Assembly (NCBI RefSeq): GCF_000397205.1
Contig: NC_021237.1
Location: 2,729,001-2,793,000 of the forward strand
DNA: 64,000 nucleotides
Reading direction: 5' to 3'
From: Pseudomonas protegens CHA0
Lineage (GTDB): Bacteria; Pseudomonadota; Gammaproteobacteria; Pseudomonadales; Pseudomonadaceae
Shown here in pieces: positions 16,899 to 26,542 of this stretch. Each line of letters opens with the position of its first letter. Within the stretch, counting starts at the first letter, position 1. Below the pieces are notes generated by a model. The model was not told the DNA's origin. It saw nothing but the letters and a program-made list of their open reading frames with translations, and searched no databases. The position numbers and the translations under genes are program-made.

Positions 16899-17792
16899 GT
16901 GAACTGGGACGATCTGCGGTTTTTCATTGCCGTCGCCAATGCCAGCAACATCACCGACGCCGGGCAGGCGCTGAAGGTGTCGGCCTCGACGGTCTCGCGC
17001 AAGATCCTGGTGCTGGAGCAGGCCTTGAGCAGCGTGCTGTTCCTCAAGACCACCCAAGGCTATTTCCTCACCGAAGCCGGCCAGGCCCTACTGCCCATGG
17101 CCCTGGAGATCGAGGAGCGCTTGCGCCTGATGGAACGTCAGTTGTCCCGGCCAGGCGCGCGCATGGCCGGGGTGGTGCGCATCGAATGCCCGGAGTTGAT
17201 GGGCAGCCACCTGATCATTCCCGCACTGGCGCAGTTTCGCTTGCAGCATCCGCAGATCAGCTTCGATTTCGTCAATGCGGCGCGCTCGGTCAAGCTCACC
17301 CAGAGCCACAGCGACCTGCTGCTGCGCCTGCAACGGCCGGAAGCCGGCAACTTCACCCTGCGCCGGGTCGGCGAGTTGACCCAGGCGCTGTTCTGTTCCC
17401 CAGGTTATGCCGCAGCCCATGGCTGCCCCGAGAAGCCTTCGGAGCTGCGCCAGCATTCGCTGATCGGCTGGAACCAGACCCTGGCCCACATGCCCCTGGC
17501 CCGCTGGCTGGACCAGCTCAGCGGTAATCAGCCGTTGTGGATGCGCACCGGCAACCTGGAGGCGCAGCTCAAGGCGGTGCAGGCGGGCCTGGGGATTGCC
17601 GCCTTGCCGGCCTATATCGCAGAACCCCTGGGCCTGCACCGGGTCTTGCCCCAGGCTCCGGCCCACCGCGCGGATATCTGGCTGCTGCGCAACCTGGCGA
17701 CCCAGGGCCAGGAGCGGGTCGAGCGGGTGGCGGAATTTCTCTGCGATCTGCTGGCGCGCCAGGGCTTGCAGGGTGAGGGCAAGGCCGGCTGA
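16899..17792 (+). CDS. LysR-family transcriptional regulator
   Basis: This 297-residue LysR protein has its HTH at residues 1-60 (MNWDDLRFFIAVANASNITD, then TVSRKILVLEQALSSVLFLK). The effector-binding domain spans about 90-290, with VRIECPELMGSHLIIPALAQ and AVQAGLGIAALPAYIAEPLG. It converges on a LysE-type exporter ending at 17797, so it is not the usual divergent partner of that gene. GTG at 16899 gives the standard LysR start. The target is unknown. Confidence 0.9.
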   Translation: MNWDDLRFFIAVANASNITDAGQALKVSASTVSRKILVLEQALSSVLFLKTTQGYFLTEAGQALLPMALEIEERLRLMERQLSRPGARMAGVVRIECPELMGSHLIIPALAQFRLQHPQISFDFVNAARSVKLTQSHSDLLLRLQRPEAGNFTLRRVGELTQALFCSPGYAAAHGCPEKPSELRQHSLIGWNQTLAHMPLARWLDQLSGNQPLWMRTGNLEAQLKAVQAGLGIAALPAYIAEPLGLHRVLPQAPAHRADIWLLRNLATQGQERVERVAEFLCDLLARQGLQGEGKAG

Positions 17793-17796
17793 CGCG

Positions 17797-18411
17797 CTAG
17801 GCGCCACGCAGCAATAGCCACCCGGCCACCGCCATCAGCAGCAAGCCGAATAGCGCATTCTGCGCCAGCAGCAGGCGAGGGCGGTCGTGCATCAGCCGCT
17901 GCAGGCTTGAGCCCAGGCTGGCCCACAGCAGGTGGCCGAACAGGTTCACCGCGATCAGCGCGGCGCTGAGCGCCAGCACCACGGCAGTGCCCGCATCGGC
18001 GCCCGGGCTGAAGGTGGAGAACATGACCAGCAGCATCACCAGACCCTGCACATTGCCCAGTTGCAGCATCACGCCATCACGAAACTGCAGGGCTTCACTC
18101 TGCTCGCCAGGCTTGCGCAACGGCCGCAGCAGCAGGCGCAGGCCCAGCCAGAAAATGTACAGGCTGCCCGCTATCCGTAGCCCCCAGAGCAACCCTGGGT
18201 ACGCCGCCAGGCTGTGATACAGCCCCAGCCCCACCAGTAGCGCCAGGAGCAGGTAGGTCAGGTCCAGCCCGCAGATGAAGCGCAGGGAACGCCGCACGCC
18301 GCTGCGGGCGCCGGAGCTGGCCACCATCAGATTGCCGGGGCCGGCGCTCAGGGCCATGGGCAGCATGGTGGACAGCCACAGCGGCCAGTTGATGTCGTGG
18401 ATCGGGGGCAC
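17797..18411 (-). CDS. LysE/RhtB-family exporter
   Basis: This 204-residue membrane protein has the LysE helix-1 pattern SAGPGNLMVASSGARSGVRR and about six hydrophobic segments. The third helix IAGSLYIFWLGLRLLLRPLR fits the family. It starts at GTG 18411 with a good AGGAG site. The family exports amino acids or small polar molecules. A fragment resembling the end of a LysR regulator lies upstream (18535-18723). It may be what is left of this exporter's regulator. Confidence 0.88.
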   Translation of the reverse strand: MPPIHDINWPLWLSTMLPMALSAGPGNLMVASSGARSGVRRSLRFICGLDLTYLLLALLVGLGLYHSLAAYPGLLWGLRIAGSLYIFWLGLRLLLRPLRKPGEQSEALQFRDGVMLQLGNVQGLVMLLVMFSTFSPGADAGTAVVLALSAALIAVNLFGHLLWASLGSSLQRLMHDRPRLLLAQNALFGLLLMAVAGWLLLRGA

Positions 18412-18534
18412 GGGCGGCTCCTGGAAGGCAGTGCGGATTGCACTGGCGCCAGCTTAAGTCGCCGCCACGCGTGGGGTTAGGGGCAGGAATGGAAAGCGGT
18501 TTTGCATCGCTCCAGTCCTTGCCGGGCGGGCGCC

Positions 18535-18723
18535 TCAAGCTTCGGCCGAACCCTGCAGCGCAGCCTGTAGCCACTGCGAGAAACTGCGGGTCAGCGGGCT
18601 GCTTTCACTGTCGCGGTGAATCAGCCAGGCCCAGGTCGGGCCGCGCACGCTCTGTTCGCACAAAGGGCTCAGCAATTGGCTGACCAGGGCAAGGCCCACC
18701 GCCTGCTGGCCAGCCTGTATCCC
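18535..18723 (-). pseudogene. Remnant of a LysR-family regulator (C-terminal end only)
   Basis: The frame ends with QQAVGLALVSQLLSPLCEQS, then AWLIHRDSESSPLTRSFSQW and LQAAL. This is the order seen at the end of LysR effector domains: a gGxALVp-like strand, then a W-LI-strand and an SPLTRSFxxWL helix. About ten residues expected between these two blocks are missing. Nothing LysR-like precedes residue 35 of the open frame, and no HTH is found. It is most simply a decayed gene. The call is by eye and moderately secure. Confidence 0.5.
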
Positions 18724-18942
18724 GGGCGGCAGGTGATCCGGCTGGATATCGACGCTATCGCCGCAGGGGGCGGCGGCATTCACTGCGTGCCCCATCAGCA
18801 GCCCGGGCTGTGAGGGTTTGGGCAAAGTGGTCTGTTACAGATGGCAGAATTGGCCTGATAAAATCCGCCACTCACGCACTAACCTGCGCACTCTTCAATA
18901 ACCGGGGCTGATCCCGGTGTGGATGATCAAGAGGAGCGCGTA

Positions 18943-19401
18943 ATGAGCGATCAACAACCTGCGGTGACGGTACGGGCGATTCAGCCTGGGGATTACCAGC
19001 AATGGCTGCCGCTGTGGCTGGCCTATCAGGATTTCTATCAGGTGACGCTGAGCGAAGAGGTCAGTCGCCGCACGTTCGAGCGTTTCCTCGATTCGCGGGA
19101 ACCGATGTATTCGGCGGTGGCGGTGCAGGGCGATGAAGTCATCGGCTTCGTCAACCTGGTGTTGCACCGTTCGACCTGGGCCGTCGGCGACTTCTGCTAT
19201 CTGGAAGACCTGTACGTGGCCCCGTCGATTCGCGGCAGCGGGGCGGGGAAACTGTTGATCGAGTGGGTGCAGGCCTTTGCCCGGCAACACCAGTGCGCTC
19301 GTTTGTACTGGCATACCCAGGAGAGCAACAAGCGGGCGCAACGGTTGTATGACTGGGTGGCGCACAAGCCGGGGGTGATCGAGTATCGGATGGAGTTGTA
19401 A
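18943..19401 (+). CDS. GNAT-family N-acetyltransferase
   Basis: The 152-residue protein begins with VTVRAIQPGDYQQWLPLWLA and has the acetyl-CoA-binding segment YLEDLYVAPSIRGSGAGKLL (residues 90-109). RLYWHTQESNKRAQRLYDWV follows, the conserved Asn/Tyr region of small-molecule GNATs. GAGGAG lies seven bases before ATG 18943; the upstream ATG at 18919 lacks a site. It converges with the methyltransferase gene across a nested inverted repeat. The substrate is unknown. Confidence 0.9.
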   Translation: MSDQQPAVTVRAIQPGDYQQWLPLWLAYQDFYQVTLSEEVSRRTFERFLDSREPMYSAVAVQGDEVIGFVNLVLHRSTWAVGDFCYLEDLYVAPSIRGSGAGKLLIEWVQAFARQHQCARLYWHTQESNKRAQRLYDWVAHKPGVIEYRMEL

Positions 19402-19405
19402 GGGC

Positions 19406-19447
19406 CTGGCTGGACGCCCGTTGCTGCAGCAACGGCTATCCAGCCAG
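19406..19447. terminator. Nested inverted repeat between convergent genes
   Basis: An outer stem CTGGCTGGA/TCCAGCCAG encloses a perfect inner palindrome GTTGCTGCAGCAAC. It occupies most of the 55 bases between the GNAT stop and the convergent methyltransferase stop, so it probably ends transcripts from both sides. There is no T run. Confidence 0.6.
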
Positions 19448-19456
19448 GATCAAGGC

Positions 19457-20398
19457 CTATGCCCCATGCCGAAATACCAGTGCCTTGAGCCCGCACTGCG
19501 GATCCGCATCCGGAAACTCCGGCGGGTTCTCCAGCCGCTGTTCAAAGTGCAACCCCGGCGCCGCTTCGGCCATCCCCTCCAGAAGAAAATCCACGCTAAA
19601 CGCCGGATCATTCATGCACGCCAGGACGCAACCATCGGCCGTGAGCAACTCCGGCAGGCGCCGCAGCACCCGCGCATAGTCCTTGCCGAGGACAAAGCTG
19701 CCTTTCTGGAACGACGGCGGGTCGATGATCACCAGGTCATAGGGTCCGCCCTGCTTGACCTTGCTCCAGGACTTGAACAGGTCATGGCCGAGGAAACTCA
19801 CCCGGCTGGTGTCGTGGCCGTTGAGCCGGTGGTTGTCGCGGCCGCGGCTCAAGGCCGCCCGGGACATGTCGAGGTTGACCACCCGCTCGGCGCCGCCGGC
19901 AATCGCCGCCACCGAGAAGCCGCAGGTATAGGCAAACAGGTTCAGGACATTCTTGCCCCGGGCATTGGCCCGCACCCAGTTGCGCCCGTAGCGCATGTCG
20001 AGGAACAGCCCGTTGTTCTGCTTGCTGCCCAGGTCCACCTGGTAGCGCAGGCCTTCCTCGGTGATGGTGCAACTGTCGATGGCCTCGCCCAGCAGCCACT
20101 CGCCACGGCTGTCGGGCAGGTAGCGGTGTTGCAGCATCAGGCTGCGGGCGCCGCTGGCCACCCATTGCGGGGTCGAGCCCAGCTCCGCCAGCAACTGCTG
20201 CAGGGCTTCGAGTTGCCCGGCTTCGGGTTCCTTGAACAAGGACACCAGCACTACCCCCTGCAGCCAGTCCACGGTCAGCTGTTCCAGCCCCGGCCAGCAG
20301 CGGCCGCGGCCATGGAACAGGCGCCGGGTTTCGCCGGGCGCGGCGGCCAGGGCGGTCAACAGGTGCTGGTTGAGGGTGGCGAGGGCGAGAGGAGTCAT
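19457..20398 (-). CDS. SAM-dependent methyltransferase (RlmI/RlmK-like)
   Basis: The 313-residue protein has a class I methyltransferase domain resembling the rRNA methyltransferases RlmI and RlmK. It contains GLFLDMRYGRNWVRANARGK, VLNLFAYTCGFSVAAIAGGA (motif I), VVNLDMSRAALSRGRDNHRL (motif II) and DLVIIDPPSFQKGSF (motif IV, DPPSF). The N-terminal 110 residues form a region like the central domain of these enzymes, but no PUA domain is visible. It probably methylates RNA. The exact nucleotide is not known. Confidence 0.85.
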   Translation of the reverse strand: MTPLALATLNQHLLTALAAAPGETRRLFHGRGRCWPGLEQLTVDWLQGVVLVSLFKEPEAGQLEALQQLLAELGSTPQWVASGARSLMLQHRYLPDSRGEWLLGEAIDSCTITEEGLRYQVDLGSKQNNGLFLDMRYGRNWVRANARGKNVLNLFAYTCGFSVAAIAGGAERVVNLDMSRAALSRGRDNHRLNGHDTSRVSFLGHDLFKSWSKVKQGGPYDLVIIDPPSFQKGSFVLGKDYARVLRRLPELLTADGCVLACMNDPAFSVDFLLEGMAEAAPGLHFEQRLENPPEFPDADPQCGLKALVFRHGA

Positions 20399-20639
20399 CA
20401 GTGGGGCCGGTCATTTTTTCGGGGCGGCATTTAACCACGGGCAGCAGCCCGCCCGCCAACCAGCAATTGCTGCTGGCTGGCGGCCGCCTGCTGTCGGGCC
20501 AGGGGCTTGTCGGCAGGTGTTTCAACGCGGATCTGGACAGCGGTGGTGATGGCGGGTAACTGCACGCCAAGGGCGACGAGCTCGAACCGTGCCGCACGTC
20601 GAGCAGGCTGCGCCCGTTCGCTCTTGCCCCTTGCCCCCG

Positions 20640-21575
20640 CTAGAGAATGGCGTTTGCCCATTTCTGGGTGCCGGCCAGGCGGCGCTTGACGCTGTCGATG
20701 CGCCATTGGCCGGCAACCCGCTTGACCACGAAGCGATGCTCGTAGCAAAGGGCCCGGGACGCCGGGTCGCGCACCAGCACTTCGGCCTGGGCGGGCTTGA
20801 GCAACTGGCAGCCCAGTAGTTCGTCGGCCTCGGCGTGGGTCGTGGGGTAACCATAGGAGGCTCGCGGATAGGCCCGCGGTCGCAGGGTACAAAAACGTTC
20901 GAGCAGCTGTTGCGGTTCGGCCCAGAAGGCGGCGTCGAGCGCGTCGTGGCCCAGGGCGTTGCCGCGCTGTTCCCAAGAGTACAAAGCCAGGGTATAGGCC
21001 CGCACCTGGGTGACCGGATCTGCGCTGCTGTCAGTGCCAGGCACCAGCGGCGGCCAGGGCAGGGAAGGGGCCGGTGCAGGTGCTGGCGGTGCCCCGGTAC
21101 CGGCCTGCTCCAGCTGTTGCATGACCTGGGCATGGCCATTTTCTTCGGCCAGGGACCAGGCGTTGCGTTGTTGGAAATCCACGGGCGAGGGGTTGGCGCC
21201 GGCCTTGAGCAGCAAGGCCACCATTGCCTCGTGGCCAGCCTGGGCGGCGTTCATCAGGGCGGTGCGTTGCAGTTCGGGGCTGGCCTGTTCGAGCGCTGCG
21301 CCATGGGCGATCAGCAACTCGGCCAGGGCAGTGTCGCCGTGGCTGGCGGCCCAGGCCAGGGGGCTGTAGCCCAGGGCCTTGCACGGCTGCTGGACATTCG
21401 CGCCGCGCGCCAGCAGCAGCGCCACGGCCGGCCGGTGCCCGGCGATAGTGGCGGCCAGCAAGGCCGTGCGGCCGGTGCCCTTGTGCTGCCATTCAAGGTC
21501 CGCACCCGCATCCAGCAGGCGCTCGAGAGCAGCAAGGTCGCCGCGCGCGGCGGCTTTTTCCAGGAGATGGGACAA
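20640..21575 (-). CDS. Ankyrin-repeat protein with a possible NTF2-like C-terminal domain
   Basis: The first 160 of 311 residues hold four to five ankyrin repeats, each with the TALLxAxxxGH core (GRTALLAATIAGHRPAVALL, YSPLAWAASHGDTALAELLI, RTALMNAAQAGHEAMVALLL). A Pro/Ala linker (about 160-185) leads to a second domain. Its last part, EVLVRDPASRALCYEHRFVV, KRVAGQWRIDSVKRR, resembles the curved sheet of NTF2-like proteins, which I state as inference. No signal peptide is present. It may mediate protein binding. No partner gene is adjacent. Confidence 0.8.
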   Translation of the reverse strand: MSHLLEKAAARGDLAALERLLDAGADLEWQHKGTGRTALLAATIAGHRPAVALLLARGANVQQPCKALGYSPLAWAASHGDTALAELLIAHGAALEQASPELQRTALMNAAQAGHEAMVALLLKAGANPSPVDFQQRNAWSLAEENGHAQVMQQLEQAGTGAPPAPAPAPSLPWPPLVPGTDSSADPVTQVRAYTLALYSWEQRGNALGHDALDAAFWAEPQQLLERFCTLRPRAYPRASYGYPTTHAEADELLGCQLLKPAQAEVLVRDPASRALCYEHRFVVKRVAGQWRIDSVKRRLAGTQKWANAIL

Positions 21576-21859
21576 GGTCGGAAATCCGTTCGGTCAGGGG
21601 GCAGATGCCGCCGCATGGTAGCGCTCTGGGGCCAGGTTCTGCCACGCCCGGGCTACTCCACGCCCCGGTTCCGGCAGGCCGGGCGCGCCGGGCTGTACTG
21701 CGATACGCGACGCCGGCGTGGGCAGTGGGCTGTTTCGAGCGTCGCGGGTGGGGAGGGGAGGCTCATGGACGCCTTGCAGAGGCTTGCGTAGGATGGCGCG
21801 TTCGCGCTCTACGCCGTTGCAGCCAGCGCTGCAGCCTCCCTTGCCAACAGGAGTCCATG

Positions 21860-22843
<984 letters not shown>

Positions 22844-22976
22844 TATAAACCCCGGGCCGCGCTGTCGGAACGCCGTGCGCGGCCTGGGTTGTTGCATGTT
22901 TCAGGTCCGACGCGAGCCCCGTGCCACGGGGCTTCTTCGCGGCCCTTCGTCCTCTTGATCCGAGGTTGCCTGTTTC

Positions 22977-24332
22977 ATGTCCATTTCCCCTCAGCGCCCC
23001 CTCTGGCAGGTGTACCTGGTCTTCCTGCTGCCCATGGTGCTGTCGAATTTCCTGCAGTCGTTTTCCGGCACCCTCAACGGTATCTACATTGGCCAGTTGC
23101 TGGGCACCCAGGCGTTGGCGGCGGTGTCGGGGATGTTCCCCATCGTGTTCTTCTTCATTGCCCTGGTGATCGGCCTGGGGGCCGGTGCCTCTGTGCTGAT
23201 CGGCCAGGCCTGGGGTGCCCGGGAGCTGGATGCGGTGAAGTCGGTGGCCGGCAGTACCCTGATGCTGGGGGCCTTGATCGGCCTGCTGGGGGCGGTGCTG
23301 GGCATGCTGTTCGCCCGCCCGGCCCTGCAGGGCCTGGGCACACCGGCGGATGTACTGGACGACGCAGTGGGCTATGCCCGGGTGATGATGCTGATCATGC
23401 CGCTGCTGCTGGTGTTCGTGCTCTACACCCAGTTGCTGCGGGGTGTCAGCGATACCCTGTCGCCCCTGCTGGCCTTGATGGTCTCGACCCTGGCGGGGCT
23501 GCTGCTGACCCCGGCGTTGATCCGTGGCTGGCTGGGCCTGCCGCCCATGGGTATCCAGAGTGCGGCCTTCGCCGGGCTGGCGGGAAATATCCTGGCCATG
23601 GGGTTTCTGGTCTGGCGCCTGAGTGGCCGCGACCACCCCCTGGCCCCGGACCGGGCGCTGTTCGCGGCGCTGCGGCTGAACCGGGCGATACTCGGCAAGG
23701 TGCTGCGCATCGGCCTGCCCACCGGGGTGCAGATGGTGGTCATCTCGCTTTCCGAACTGGTGATCCTGGCCCTGGTCAACCGCCACGGTTCCCAGGCCAC
23801 GGCGGCCTATGGCGCGGTGACCCAGATCGTCAACTACGTGCAGTTCCCGGCGCTGTCGATCGCTATCACCGCCTCGATCCTCGGCGCCCAGGCCATCGGC
23901 GCCGGGCGCCTGGAGCGCATCACCCCGATCCTGCGTACCGGGCTTGCGATCAACCTGTGCCTCACCGGCGCCCTGGTGCTGCTCGGCTACCTGATTTCCC
24001 ACTGGCTGCTGGGCCTGTTCATCATCGACCCGGCAGCCCTGGTGCAGGCCCAGCACCTGCTGCACATCATGCTCTGGAGCATCCTGGTGTTCGGTTTCCA
24101 GGCGGTGGTCGGCGGCATCATGCGCGCCAGCGGCACGGTGCTGGTGCCGGTGGCGATCTCGATCTTCTGCATCCTCGGGGTGCAGGTGCCGGCGGCCTAT
24201 GTGCTGGACGCACATTTCGGCCTGCAAGGGGTGTGGATGGCGTTCCCGGTGGCCTACCTGACCATGCTGGTGCTGCAGGTCTGCTACTTCAAGCTGGTGT
24301 GGCGCCACAAGGAGATCCAGCGCCTGATCTGA
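22977..24332 (+). CDS. MATE-family multidrug efflux transporter
   Basis: This 451-residue protein has about twelve hydrophobic helices arranged as two repeats. MATE signatures include VYLVFLLPMVLSNFLQSFSG at the start, FFFIALVIGLGAGASVLIGQ and the second-half equivalent SIAITASILGAQAIGAGRL. Such proteins expel cationic drugs or metabolites using Na+ or H+ gradients at the inner membrane. No regulator is adjacent on the plus strand. The substrate is unknown. Confidence 0.92.
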   Translation: MSISPQRPLWQVYLVFLLPMVLSNFLQSFSGTLNGIYIGQLLGTQALAAVSGMFPIVFFFIALVIGLGAGASVLIGQAWGARELDAVKSVAGSTLMLGALIGLLGAVLGMLFARPALQGLGTPADVLDDAVGYARVMMLIMPLLLVFVLYTQLLRGVSDTLSPLLALMVSTLAGLLLTPALIRGWLGLPPMGIQSAAFAGLAGNILAMGFLVWRLSGRDHPLAPDRALFAALRLNRAILGKVLRIGLPTGVQMVVISLSELVILALVNRHGSQATAAYGAVTQIVNYVQFPALSIAITASILGAQAIGAGRLERITPILRTGLAINLCLTGALVLLGYLISHWLLGLFIIDPAALVQAQHLLHIMLWSILVFGFQAVVGGIMRASGTVLVPVAISIFCILGVQVPAAYVLDAHFGLQGVWMAFPVAYLTMLVLQVCYFKLVWRHKEIQRLI

Positions 24333-24341
24333 GGCCCGCGC

Positions 24342-24671
24342 TCAAGCGCCGCCGGCCAGTGGCTGCCGGGGCGGGCGCAGGTCGCGAACCACCAGGTACA
24401 GCAAGGGCCCGATGGAGACGAAGACCGCCGTCAGCAGCAGATAGGGCAGCACCGAACGCCAGGAGCGCCCACGGGCGCGGGCGTCTCCCAGCATCCACGC
24501 AGCCGCCAGCAGCGCCATCAGGTACAGGTCGATCACCACTTGTGCGGTGTCCGGGCGCGACAGCAGTTGCAGGCCGAATTGCAGCAGCGACTGTTCGGCC
24601 TGGAACAGGCAGTACAGGGTGTAGGCACTGAAGCCCAGTAGAGCCAGCAGGGCGGGGTAAGGGTGGCGCAT
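24342..24671 (-). CDS. DUF2834-like small membrane protein
   Basis: The 109-residue product has three hydrophobic stretches (residues 5-24, 43-62, 72-95). A conserved-looking end, LPYLLLTAVFVSIGPLLYLV, precedes a basic tail. This layout fits the DUF2834 family of small inner-membrane proteins. The start at 24671 lies just below a second small membrane gene on the same strand, and the two are probably co-transcribed. It converges with the MATE gene. No function is known. Confidence 0.7.
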   Translation of the reverse strand: MRHPYPALLALLGFSAYTLYCLFQAEQSLLQFGLQLLSRPDTAQVVIDLYLMALLAAAWMLGDARARGRSWRSVLPYLLLTAVFVSIGPLLYLVVRDLRPPRQPLAGGA

Positions 24672-24685
24672 GGCGCAGTCCTCGA

Positions 24686-25087
24686 TCAGGGATGGGCAGG
24701 GTGTACGGCGCGGCGGTTGCGGGTGGCCAGGCCCAGCAGCAGATACAGCAGGCCGGCTGCGCCACAGCCAAAGATCAGGCTTTGCGACAGCAGGGAGTCG
24801 AACAGGTACAGCGGGTCGTCGCGCAGGCGTTGATGTAATCCGGCATGCAGCAGGGCGAGCGCCGCCAGCCACTGGCGGGCAAGCTCGCGCACGCGACGGC
24901 GCCGATGGCCGCACAGCTGGACCAGCCCGGCACACAGGGGGACGTGCAGGGCAATGAACAGGTGCTGCCCGAGCATGGGGTCGAGGTTGCGCAGGCCATA
25001 CAGCAGGCGCCATTCACGCTGCGCCACGGCATCCAGCTCATGGCCGGCGAACAGCCCGATGCAGAGTCGCCAGAGTGTGTTTTTCAC
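24686..25087 (-). CDS. Small membrane protein with a HELDAV...EW motif
   Basis: The 133-residue protein starts at GTG 25087 (VKNTLW) and carries LFAGHELDAVAQREWRLLYG near the N-terminus, followed by three hydrophobic segments. The His-Glu-Leu-Asp cluster beside the first helix is striking. Similar small membrane proteins in Pseudomonas keep this motif, though I cannot name the family with certainty. It is 14 bases upstream of the DUF2834-like gene, suggesting a two-gene unit. Confidence 0.65.
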   Translation of the reverse strand: MKNTLWRLCIGLFAGHELDAVAQREWRLLYGLRNLDPMLGQHLFIALHVPLCAGLVQLCGHRRRRVRELARQWLAALALLHAGLHQRLRDDPLYLFDSLLSQSLIFGCGAAGLLYLLLGLATRNRRAVHPAHP

Positions 25088-25231
25088 GGTGAAAATCCTT
25101 GAACAAGCGGGAGCGAACAGGCTAAGTGGCAAGCCTGTTGTCACTCAATGACCCCCCAGGTCATAGACAGCGGGGCGCTTCAGGCTGTCAGCTGGGGCGG
25201 TGCGACTTTCACTTTCAAGGATTGAACAGCG

Positions 25232-25684
25232 ATGACTTCCAACCAGCAGGCTCCCGGCGCAGGCCGGGTGATCCGCGTGGCCGGGCCCGATGATGTACCG
25301 GCCATGCTCGAGTGCGACACCTATGCCCAGGCCCACGCCAGCCGGGGCGATGCCGTACGCGTGGCGGTGGGCCGTGGCCAGGGTTGGGTGGAGGTGGCGG
25401 CCGGCCGGGTCGTCGGCTACCTGCTGCTGAACCATGACTTCTTCGACCATGGCTTCGTGTCCCTGGTGGTGGTGGCTCCGGGGCAGCAACGCCAGGGCGT
25501 GGCCCGGCGCTTGCTCGACGCCGCCGAGCAGGCCTGTCGCACGCCCCGGCTGTTCATCTCCACCAACCAGTCGAACCTGGCGGCCCGGGGCCTGATTGCC
25601 AAGGCCGGTTTCCAGCCCAGTGGGGTGATCGAGAACCTCGACGGGCAGGACTCCGAACTGATCTTCTGCAAGCGTGTGGGCTGA
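25232..25684 (+). CDS. GNAT-family N-acetyltransferase
   Basis: The 150-residue GNAT protein shows VAAGRVVGYLLLNHDFFDHG and the acetyl-CoA loop VSLVVVAPGQQRQGVARRLL (residues 76-95). FISTNQSNLAARGLIAKAGF follows. It is six bases upstream of an XRE-type regulator on the same strand, so the two may be co-transcribed. The acceptor is unknown. Confidence 0.88.
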   Translation: MTSNQQAPGAGRVIRVAGPDDVPAMLECDTYAQAHASRGDAVRVAVGRGQGWVEVAAGRVVGYLLLNHDFFDHGFVSLVVVAPGQQRQGVARRLLDAAEQACRTPRLFISTNQSNLAARGLIAKAGFQPSGVIENLDGQDSELIFCKRVG

Positions 25685-25690
25685 GCCGGG

Positions 25691-26542
25691 ATGCCTGTGC
25701 CCGACAGCGGTCGCGCCGCCATGCCCTGCACCCTTGAAGCTCCCCGCGCCGGGCCCTTGCCGGTGGGCGCACAGTTGCGCCAGTTACGGCGCCAGGCGCG
25801 CTTGAGCCAGTTGGACCTGGCGTTGCAGGCGGGGATTTCCCAGCGCCACCTGAGCTGCGTCGAGACCGGCCGCGCCCAGCCCAGCCCGGCCTTGCTGGAT
25901 GCGCTGCTGACCACCCTGGACACCCCCTTGCCCCAGCGCAACCGGGTGTTCCTCGCCGCGGGCTATGCGCCGCGCTACGCCGCCTTGCCCCTGGCCGACC
26001 CCGGCCTGGCGCCGGTGCGCGCAGCGCTGATGCACCTGCTCAAGGCCAACAACCCGGCGCCAGCCATCGTCATCGACAGTGGCTGGCAAGTGCTGGCGGC
26101 CAATCAGGCTACCGCGGCGCTGTTCCAACTGCTGGGGTTGTCGCAACACGCCATGGAACAGGGCTTCAACCTGTTGACGGCCCTGCTGGAGCCCGGTGGT
26201 TTCGGTGACTGCCTGATCAATGCCGAGGAGGTGCGCCAGGTGGCCTGGCAGCGGGCCTCCCGAGAGGCCATGGGCGACCCCGGCTTGGCGGCGCTGCTGG
26301 CCGGCCTGCCGTTCCCCGGAGAGTCGCCGGCGACCCCGAGCCCGGCCGAGCCGTTGCTGCTGACCCGGGTGCGCGGGCCCGGGGGCGAGCTGCGTTTTCT
26401 GTCCACCTTCACCACCTTCGGCATGCCCCAGGACATCACCGTGGCGTCGCTGCGCATCGAACACCTGATTCCCGCTGACGAGCCGACCTGGCAGGCCCTG
26501 ACCCTGGCTTGCGAACGCCTGGGCGGACTCGAACCGGGTTAG
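25691..26542 (+). CDS. XRE-family regulator with MmyB-like ligand domain
   Basis: This 283-residue regulator has an N-terminal HTH (residues 28-85: VGAQLRQLRRQARLSQLDLA, then GISQRHLSCVETGRAQPSPA). A C-terminal MmyB-like domain (about 100-270) carries AIVIDSGWQVLAANQATAAL and LRFLSTFTTFGMPQDITVAS. Members of this group usually regulate an adjacent short-chain dehydrogenase or efflux gene. Here only the upstream GNAT gene is close. An internal ATG at 25721 is an alternative start. It converges with, and slightly overlaps, the tetR gene end. Confidence 0.87.
   Translation: MPVPDSGRAAMPCTLEAPRAGPLPVGAQLRQLRRQARLSQLDLALQAGISQRHLSCVETGRAQPSPALLDALLTTLDTPLPQRNRVFLAAGYAPRYAALPLADPGLAPVRAALMHLLKANNPAPAIVIDSGWQVLAANQATAALFQLLGLSQHAMEQGFNLLTALLEPGGFGDCLINAEEVRQVAWQRASREAMGDPGLAALLAGLPFPGESPATPSPAEPLLLTRVRGPGGELRFLSTFTTFGMPQDITVASLRIEHLIPADEPTWQALTLACERLGGLEPG

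Noticed and set aside
18724..18825. N-terminal part of the open frame before the LysR remnant
   Set aside because: It shows no LysR similarity and looks like chance sequence read through upstream of the remnant.
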